Shown one piece after another: positions 57,836 to 64,000 of a DNA stretch of 64,000 bases. Both the position numbers and the translations under genes were made by a program. Source of the stretch: Agarophyton chilense (lineage: Eukaryota > Rhodophyta > Florideophyceae > Gracilariales > Gracilariaceae); assembly GCA_030374765.1 (NCBI GenBank), contig JARGXX010000080.1, positions 1,240,001 through 1,304,000 of the forward strand, read 5' to 3'. The notes below the pieces were generated by a model. That model searched no databases, was not told where the DNA came from, and was given only the letters and a program-made list of their open reading frames with translations. Each line of letters starts with the position of its first letter. Position 1 is the stretch's first letter.

Positions 57836-58400
57836 AGCATCCCAACCTTTCGCTTGGCTGTTCTCTCGAATATCTTTCCCATACGCTTTGTGGCTTTCAA
57901 TGGTAATGCGTCTCTTTGAGAAGCAGATGTTCCGGAACGAGTCTCGCAGTATCGCCATTGATCTGTCGATCACAATAGACAAATAGAGCAGAGAGAAGGA
58001 TCTGACTAACAAACATGATTTGAGCGCGGCTTCGGTCGGTTCAGGCATCTCTGGTGCTAGAAACAAAACTATTGTTATCTTCGAGTTGCAACGATAATGC
58101 CTTTTGAACGTTTGTGTGAAGCTTTGTGAAAGATCCGGTAATCGTGTCATGAACTTTGGGCCAGTCTTCAAGCATGTCTTTCATTGTTTCTACAGTGAGA
58201 GCCATTTTGCTTTTCAATTCTTCTCCGTCCTTGTTTTTCTCCTTCAGAAATTGCTCCAACTTCTCCTTTTCTCGCATCAGTTACATGAGTTTTTGAACTA
58301 AAACATGATCTTTCTCAGTATTTCCTTTCTCTATTTCGCTCTGCTGTTCTTCAACTCGTGCAATTTTCGCTTTCGTCGATTAGAACGAAGCGATGTGGCG
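57836..58400 (-). pseudogene. coiled-coil protein fragment
   Basis: Minus strand encodes RVEEQQSEIEKGNTEKDHVL, an in-frame TAA at 58283-58281, then LMREKEKLEQFLKEKNKDGE and VETMKDMLEDWPKVHDTITG, clear heptad-type coiled coil. A different frame follows with CLLVRSFSLLYLSIVIDRSM and ITIESHKAYGKDIRENSQAK to about 57836. Family unknown. Decayed. Confidence 0.45.
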
Positions 58401-58978
58401 ATTTCGGAATCATTACCGACATTTTCGAGCCTGTTAAACAGTCAAACGCTCTGCAGCCGCTCGTCGATGCTGCATTTGGAGTGCCTGCTCAGCAACTGTC
58501 TCAATCACTGCTTGGAGATTTTGATGCAGTACTGTCTATTTCCAAGCATAATCATGGGGCTGCGGCTCGCTCAAAAACAGACTCGCAGATGAAAGCAACT
58601 GGTAAGAAGGACGACAACCGGGCCGATTTTGATGCCGTGTTTGGGAGTTTCTCGAAAAGCTGTACGTCGAGAACGGTATCATGCAAGTTGATACACCCGT
58701 TCACTACGAAAGGAAATGTATCCAGTACGAAACATATTCCTCGTCACCCTAACGGTTATGTGGCACCCTCTGTACCGCAGAATGTCGGCACCAAACCAAG
58801 ATCAGCATTAGAAACAACGATTTTGAACCGCACAATCAACTGGAACTCGTCCACTACATTCGAATTTGTGGAACGGGCTGGCGAGGGCCATAAAACAGCC
58901 GCAAAGCTCTCTCTAATCGACGTTTTAGATTTCACGAAGACCTCGAAAGAGCTCAATGAAGATCCAGAAGTCGCTTAA
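58358..58978 (+). CDS. plus-strand open frame of 206 codons, doubtful
   Basis: Open from a GTG at 58358 to a stop at 58978; the first ATG is about 75 codons in. It overlaps the coiled-coil remnant on the other strand only at its start. Blocks such as NRADFDAVFGSFSKSCTSRT and HKTAAKLSLIDVLDFTKTSK look protein-like, but there is no family match. It may be a chance open frame. Confidence 0.25.
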   Translation: MQFSLSSIRTKRCGDFGIITDIFEPVKQSNALQPLVDAAFGVPAQQLSQSLLGDFDAVLSISKHNHGAAARSKTDSQMKATGKKDDNRADFDAVFGSFSKSCTSRTVSCKLIHPFTTKGNVSSTKHIPRHPNGYVAPSVPQNVGTKPRSALETTILNRTINWNSSTTFEFVERAGEGHKTAAKLSLIDVLDFTKTSKELNEDPEVA

Positions 58979-59099
58979 GGTACCGCCGTGCCGAAACCAC
59001 GAAGGACTGGTGAAAGCCGAGCCGCTAGTTTTGACGAACTGATTGACTTTGGATGAGCCGGAACGTATAAGACTGATCAGTTTCGATTAGAATCCAGTT

Positions 59100-60299
59100 T
59101 CCTTTATTCAAGTTTTGCACGCCGTAGTGGCTTAAAGAAGTTGGTTAAGAGCTATGTAAGCATGATATGGAGATCAATATCGAATGGGGGACAAGAACTT
59201 TGCGAACATCTACCCACATTACGACTTTAACGCTTGAAAGTTGGGGTTCCGTAACTCCGGTGTGTCCAGCAACCGCTCTACTTGTTCTTGATTCTCTTCT
59301 ATACTCACCACTTCCTATTCAAACTTTGCGTCCTTTGCCTCGCACTTATGTTTCTTGTCTTCAAGCTCTTGGACCTTTTTTCAGTTCGAAGATCCTTCTT
59401 CTGCGGCATGACTTGCTTCTTTTCCAAAAGCCTTCGCTCCCTTCAGCTGTACAGCCAAGTGTTTAAAGGACCGTCTCTCTCTCTCTTACGATGCGATATG
59501 CTCATTTTCTGTATCCAGGGAATCAAGCATGTTATCTATTTCCCCTTCACACGGTCTGGTGACGACACCACCCTCGTTGCCATGCGCTCAGTTTCTTCTT
59601 TTAGCTTAGTTTTCTGAGATAGTAATGATACGCTCGTATTGTTCTCCGCCGCAAGAGCTTCTTTCATTTCTCTAGTTTCATCAATTAGGACGCGCTGCTG
59701 TTTGTTAAGCTCGTAAATCCCTATGCCGAACTCTGACATAGTTTGGCGAATTATTTCGACGTCCTGCTCTTCACCGCTCGCTTTTCCTCTATACTGGATG
59801 TCTCATGTTGAAGATTAGCCTTCTCAGCTAGAATCATTCGCTCCCTTTCATCAAATCATCAGCCCGCCTTGCCATGTCTTCAAAGAACTCTTGTCTTGTC
59901 GCCCAAAATTTGCTGAAATTGATCAGCGCCGAAAGGTCCCAATCAAAGCGGGGATTTCCAGGTGCGAGTTTCAATGAGATCAGTATTCGGGATATCCATG
60001 AATGAATGGACATCCTGAGTACTGAACTCGTCGAAACCTTCAGCTCTGCACAGCTTCGCACACTCGCGAATGTAGTTCACAGACTAAGATCTATGCTCAT
60101 ATAGTTCGAGATAATCCACGCAATCCAGGTTCCTGAAATACGGGTGAGCCATATCTTCAGCTCGCTTTGCATAGACTCCCTCGATGAAAATGTCCGTAAC
60201 GACTTTCGCATCGGATACAGATAGATTCATCAAGGTGCCTCTCGTAATGGGGCCGTTGAAAATGTTCTTCAGTTCATCTTGTATTTCGGCGGAGTTCAT
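59100..60299 (-). pseudogene. decayed coiled-coil gene starting MNSAEIQDELKNIF
   Basis: From ATG 60299 the minus strand reads MNSAEIQDELKNIFNGPITR, ... DAKVVTDIFIEGVYAKRAED, ... YFRNLDCVDYLELYEHRS, stop at about 60086-60084. Further blocks in changing frames: CAKLCRAEGFDEF, FWATRQEFFEDMARRADDLM, then coiled coil LNKQQRVLIDETREMKEALA and KVQELEDKKHKCEAKDAKFE up to about 59200. The first 70 codons look like a small globular helical domain. Not recognised. Several stops (TAA, TAG, TGA) interrupt it. Confidence 0.45.
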
Positions 60300-60335
60300 T
60301 TTCGGGAGCTGGAAGGCCGCTTGGGGCTCTGGCGC

Positions 60336-60343
60336 TATAAAAA
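60336..60343 (+). promoter_or_regulatory. TATA box, plus orientation
   Basis: TATAAAAA within GCGCTATAAAAAGG, a strong TATA match, 103 bp before the ATG at 60446. It could serve the short plus frame there, or be chance. Confidence 0.3.
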
Positions 60344-60445
60344 GGTGATCCCCAGCCCGACTACGGCCTCGTGATGGTGGAAGCGCTATTGTGAAAACCG
60401 AACAAGGCCTGTGCAAGTGAGAGGGCTGCCCAAAGCGTAATTGGA

Positions 60446-60649
60446 GTGATGATGCAATCTTGTCGAGATAAATATTTTATTGCTGTTAAGGGCGAGATCT
60501 CGGAATTAGTATCATACGTTGAGCACGGATTTCCAGAACGCTTTTCGCATTGGAAGCTGATTGAAAGTAAAAGAAGTAGATTGTTGTTTTGGGGGCTTCG
60601 GAACTTTTACGAGAGTTCACAGGGAAGGTTAGTTTATGAAACAATCTAA
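60446..60649 (+). CDS. short open frame of 67 codons, doubtful
   Basis: Begins MMMQSCRDKYFIAVKGEISE and ends GRLVYETI. It follows the TATA box at 60336 and lies divergent to the minus-strand gene at 60299. No family; may be a fragment of an ankyrin-like or other small repeat (the block ISELVSYVEHGFPERFSHWK is suggestive only). Confidence 0.25.
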   Translation: MMMQSCRDKYFIAVKGEISELVSYVEHGFPERFSHWKLIESKRSRLLFWGLRNFYESSQGRLVYETI

Positions 60650-60900
60650 GCAGAAGCGAGAGACTCATCTATCAATAGTAAATCATTAAAGACATATAAG
60701 AGCATGACATGTTGGTCGTACTGAAAAGAAAGACTCAGTTGTTTGGTTCGATAGTGACAAACTTTGACATAGACAGATGTTAGCATGTGATAAAGGCGGA
60801 GCGGAATGAAAGTATCGCATTGAGTGCATACCAAATAATAGTTGTGATCATGTCCCACCACCACCCCGTGTCATCAGACACCGCCACAATCACAACTTGG

Positions 60901-62064
60901 TTACGTTTCACTAGGGCCTTGGTTCCGGATGTTCGCTGAGGTACTGTTCTTAATCTTAAGGCGAACGGAGTCATACTGCTTCTTTGCAAGATCCATAGCT
61001 TCCTTAGCATCTTCGACAAACATAACAGTGTTCATTTTCTGTACACACTCGTAGCGCATCACGGCCTGTTCCTAAAGTTCCATGAGTGGGTTTCTTAGGT
61101 CCATATCGCTCATGATCTTGTTGTCAACATTGTCTGTCTTCTTTCTTTTTGCTCTCTGTATCTCGAGTTGCTCGCGCATACTTGCTGTTCTTGCCTCCGA
61201 TGCGGACCCCAAACGCATGACCGACTTGGAGAGGAAGTCAAAATCCTCCTTCAAATCACTAGTTTCTCGCTTTTAATTCTTTTGGGGGCTCCCTCCAGCG
61301 AGTTCGCTCTGTGAGAGCGGTATTACGTCCTCATAGCCGTCGTCATCTTCTCCAATTAGCGTTGAAGCATTTCGCAAAAGATTCGTGTCCTCTGGAGCTG
61401 TTTTAACCCGACAAACCGAGAAAACGATACAATCGCGTTTCGATTCCGCCATGAGCTACCCGTTAATAGTATACTTTAGAAACTGAGTGATTTTGCTTAC
61501 GTCATTTTGACCTGAGGCCGCCCATTTATCACAAACAATAGTGGAAAGCTTCCTAACGTGATTTAATTGATTTCGAAGAACAGACGCAGATCGAAATGCT
61601 TTTGGGCGCTTGTTCGAATCTATTTCGTCAACTCTTACGGCACAACATTGCCTGGTGTCCACGGAAGCATCGCTGAACCTATCTTCGATGATTTTCCAAA
61701 AGAAAACTCTCGTAACGTTGACATCAATTTGTGCCCTTGTCAATTCCAGGCCAATAGCAGTATCAAGCGCAATTTTGGCTCTCTCGTCGTCCCGGAGCAA
61801 CACAATCAGGCGCGCAAACTCATTAAGCGAAAACACAGCAACCATCTCCTCTTCATCCGGGCTCTTTTCGACGTGCAGCAGTTTTGCGTCGAATCCGTCT
61901 CTATTTTTGTGCCTATGAATCAGCGCAGGGATTTTATTCCGGTCTTTATCCAGTACCATTGTCAGGAACTCTTCTTCGTTCGGTAATGTTTCCACTTCTG
62001 CATCTTGTCGAGCGGCGGATTGTTCCCAGTGTTTATAGGCTGAAAGATCCCCATTCTTCTCCAA
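60901..62064 (-). pseudogene. decayed gene with trihelix/Myb-like domain and coiled coil
   Basis: A single minus-strand frame of 388 codons, interrupted only by TAG (61458-61456), TAA (61275-61273) and TAG (61074-61072). Residues about 100-200 contain FFWKIIEDRFSDASVDTRQC, VLRNQLNHVRKLSTIVCDKW and AASGQNDVSKITQFL. The spaced Trp/aromatic helices and final SGQND resemble trihelix/Myb-like DNA-binding proteins common in transposons and plants (family judged by pattern only). An acidic linker (GEDDDGYEDVIPLSQSELAG) and a coiled-coil part (FDFLSKSVMRLGSASEARTA, MREQLEIQRAKRKKTDNVDN) follow. The upstream border is the LTR-like sequence at 62119. Start codon not certain. Confidence 0.5.
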
Positions 62065-62118
62065 AGCACATTAAAAAGATTTTTTTTCAGCTGCTCTGTG
62101 TAAAGAAAGAGTAGTAAT

Positions 62119-63083
62119 TGTCGTACAATCACCTCTAGGGTATGCAACTGTCTTGTCTCGGGAGCGTGGTGACGCTCAACCTTAGAAGGTAGACGTAATA
62201 AACCTCGATGGTAACAGGGCACCGTGAAAACCCGCAGGGGCAAACGGCGGGGCAACTAGCCTATACCGTGTAGGTGAACGATGGTAGGCGTCGACACGCG
62301 GGAAACCCTGTGTGGTAGTTGAGAAACAATGAACTAAAAGGTATAGTCGTGACCCAAGTGGTGCCTGTCTTTATCAGACTAGGGTGGAGGACGTGCAGTT
62401 CTTTATATGCAGTGGACTGCACTTTTCAGATCACCCGGGAGGTGCCAGCAAGGCACGGTCTCTGACCTAGTGTCAGAGACCTGGCCAGCACTGGCTACAG
62501 TGCCAGGTGGCCACTCCACTACTGCAATAGAATAAATAGAATTACAATCATAATTACTCAACCAGAAGGTACTTGTCAAGACTACACGTGGCTGACAACA
62601 CCTAGATGGTAACTCGCCCGGAGCTGCGTGGCCGATGATCCCTCGCATCCATCACCTACAAGGTCAGTGTTGTATATCGACAACCTCAAAGGTCAGACCT
62701 TCTGCCACTATACGACAGACCCCCTTCCTGCCCGTGAGACACGCCCAGTGTCTCCTTCCATCAAACCATAAAGGTATAGCGAGCGACAGCGGTGCGGGCA
62801 TCGGAGTGGTGTCCGCCGGCGGTTGCTCACGGTGGGCGACGCGCGATCCGTTGAGGTTCAGAACTCGGTGCCAGTTTCGGTTGGGGAGAGCGAGCGGCGA
62901 CGGCGGCGCACGAATTGAGCGAGAACCGTTCAGGTAGGAACTGTCATGAGGACGATGCAGTGTCAATAGCGCGCTCGCGGACACCTTTCGGTAGTGGGCC
63001 CATGCGTGCTTGCGTTTGTGCTTCTGCATAGCCCACCGTTCAACCAAGTTGGTAACGCACCTTGCTCGGTTGCTCAAACTTCA
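62119..63083 (-). repeat. probable 3' LTR of right-edge gypsy element R
   Basis: On the minus strand a purine tract (AGGAGGAAAA, 63093-63084) is followed by TGAAGTTTGAGC, an LTR-like start. A TATATAAAG-type box sits at about 62402-62410, and a candidate end ACGACA lies at 62119. About 965 bp. The second copy is outside the window, so both borders are tentative. Confidence 0.5.
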
Positions 63084-64000
63084 TTTTCCTCCTAGGTCCC
63101 TGTGCGCGCCGTCCCGCCTGGTCGTTCCCGTGGCTGGACAACCCTTCAGGTATTGCTGCCCTTTCTTGTGGGCATCGCGACCGTAATCGTGCTTTCCGGC
63201 TTTCCTTGAAGGTTTCCTGGCTTCTCGACCTTTCAGATTTCGTCTACCTTTCAAGGATTGATTCGTGGCACCTGTTGGGCCTGAGCCAGCGTCGATACAA
63301 CCATTGAGGGTCTTGTGGCGGCCGCCTGCCCCTTGACTTCCTTAGTGTCTCCTTCAAGAAAATTGTTGTCTCTTCTTGTATCTTCTACTGTTACATTTGG
63401 TTGTTCTTTCGTGTCCTCCCTTGTAGGTAATCTGACAAGCATATGCGTCCGCTTTCTGCGGAAAACGACGTCTTTTCTCCCCCTTCCTTATGCCTGAGTA
63501 CCACGAAGGTCTAAGGTTAGCCGTCTGCAGGCATAGGCTCCTTGCGACGGCGCCAATACCTGATACGGAAGTGTGGGGGTGTTGCGGCTGGGGGTTCCAG
63601 GGTGTCCCCTTCTGGCCCTAGCAGTACCACCTGACGGTGTACTTCAGGCCATTGTAGGTTTGCGTATGGCCCACCAGACGGTCAACCGGAAAATCCTCTG
63701 AGGTGTGGTCCTGATCGTTCGAGGGAACGCTACCTCGAGGGTTCATATGTTCCGAGTTGGGAGCTTCGTGTGTGGGAACCGGGTCGGGAGCTCCCGCTGT
63801 TACCGTGTGAGGTTCCATTTCCGTCCCTGTTAGAGGGTTGTAATCCGGATCATCCCGTTGTAGTTCGTCATTCACCTCAATTGGGGTGGGGCCCTCCGAG
63901 AGTCGAGTGTGGAGAGCTACCACTCTGGGCTCTCGAGCTGAGGTGCCTGCCTCAATGCGATGTTGAACCGTTTCAGGTGCTACCGTCATACGGTCAATTG
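63084..64000 (-). mobile_element. gypsy element R: polyprotein tail with chromodomain
   Basis: The frame 63989-63618 ends with FPVDRLVGHTQTYNGLKYTV followed by RWYC. An adjoining stretch reads GDTLEPPAATPPHFRIRYWR. These are the strands and the DTxEP/RYWRR tail of a chromovirus chromodomain. The region between it and the purine tract holds a charged tail (63442-63251). The element continues beyond the right edge; broken. Confidence 0.7.

Overview
This is a eukaryotic nuclear window dominated by transposable elements. It shows TATA boxes, AATAAA signals, no Shine-Dalgarno/operon structure, and Ty3/gypsy, Ty1/copia, PIF/Harbinger and Tc1/mariner remnants. The only long conventional gene is intronless. 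An intron-poor, repeat-rich lineage such as a florideophyte red alga would fit, but that is an inference with low confidence; nothing here fixes the species.

Layout. (1) 1-13990: two nested Ty3/gypsy elements on the minus strand. A 9.3 kb element (G1, 120-9375, 667-bp LTRs) sits inside the reverse-transcriptase region of an older element (H, 1-119 and 9376-about 13990). G1 carries an antisense coding unit between pol and its 3' LTR. (2) 14036-22356: a degenerate direct repeat of about 0.5 kb brackets 7.3 kb holding a hairpin cluster and one open 658-codon orphan gene. (3) 22880-25400: a decayed plus-strand protein gene. (4) 25418-44649: three plus-strand Ty3/gypsy elements. Element 3 (LTR 25418-26025 plus gag) is split by element 1 (27114-35026, 5-bp target duplication AAAGC) and is followed by element 2 (36215-44649), a sister of element 1. 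Elements 1 and 2 carry chromodomains and an antisense module before the 3' LTR. (5) 44650-48997: AT-rich sequence with a Tc1/mariner remnant and a tandem array of about 90-bp units. (6) 48998-53605: a compact Ty1/copia element with 96-bp LTRs and target duplication AATAT. (7) 53745-62064: decayed, mostly minus-strand protein genes rich in coiled coil, with a PIF/Harbinger transposase gene (54894-56324) among them. (8) 62119-64000: the 3' end of another minus-strand chromodomain gypsy element running off the right edge.

Cross-cutting points: all gypsy elements whose primer site is visible share one primer-binding site that matches the 3' end of a tRNA-Tyr-like molecule, while the copia element has a site matching the anticodon arm of initiator tRNA-Met. 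The antisense genes in gypsy elements, the shared tRNA-Tyr primer and the orphan gene between direct repeats are the points most worth following up.
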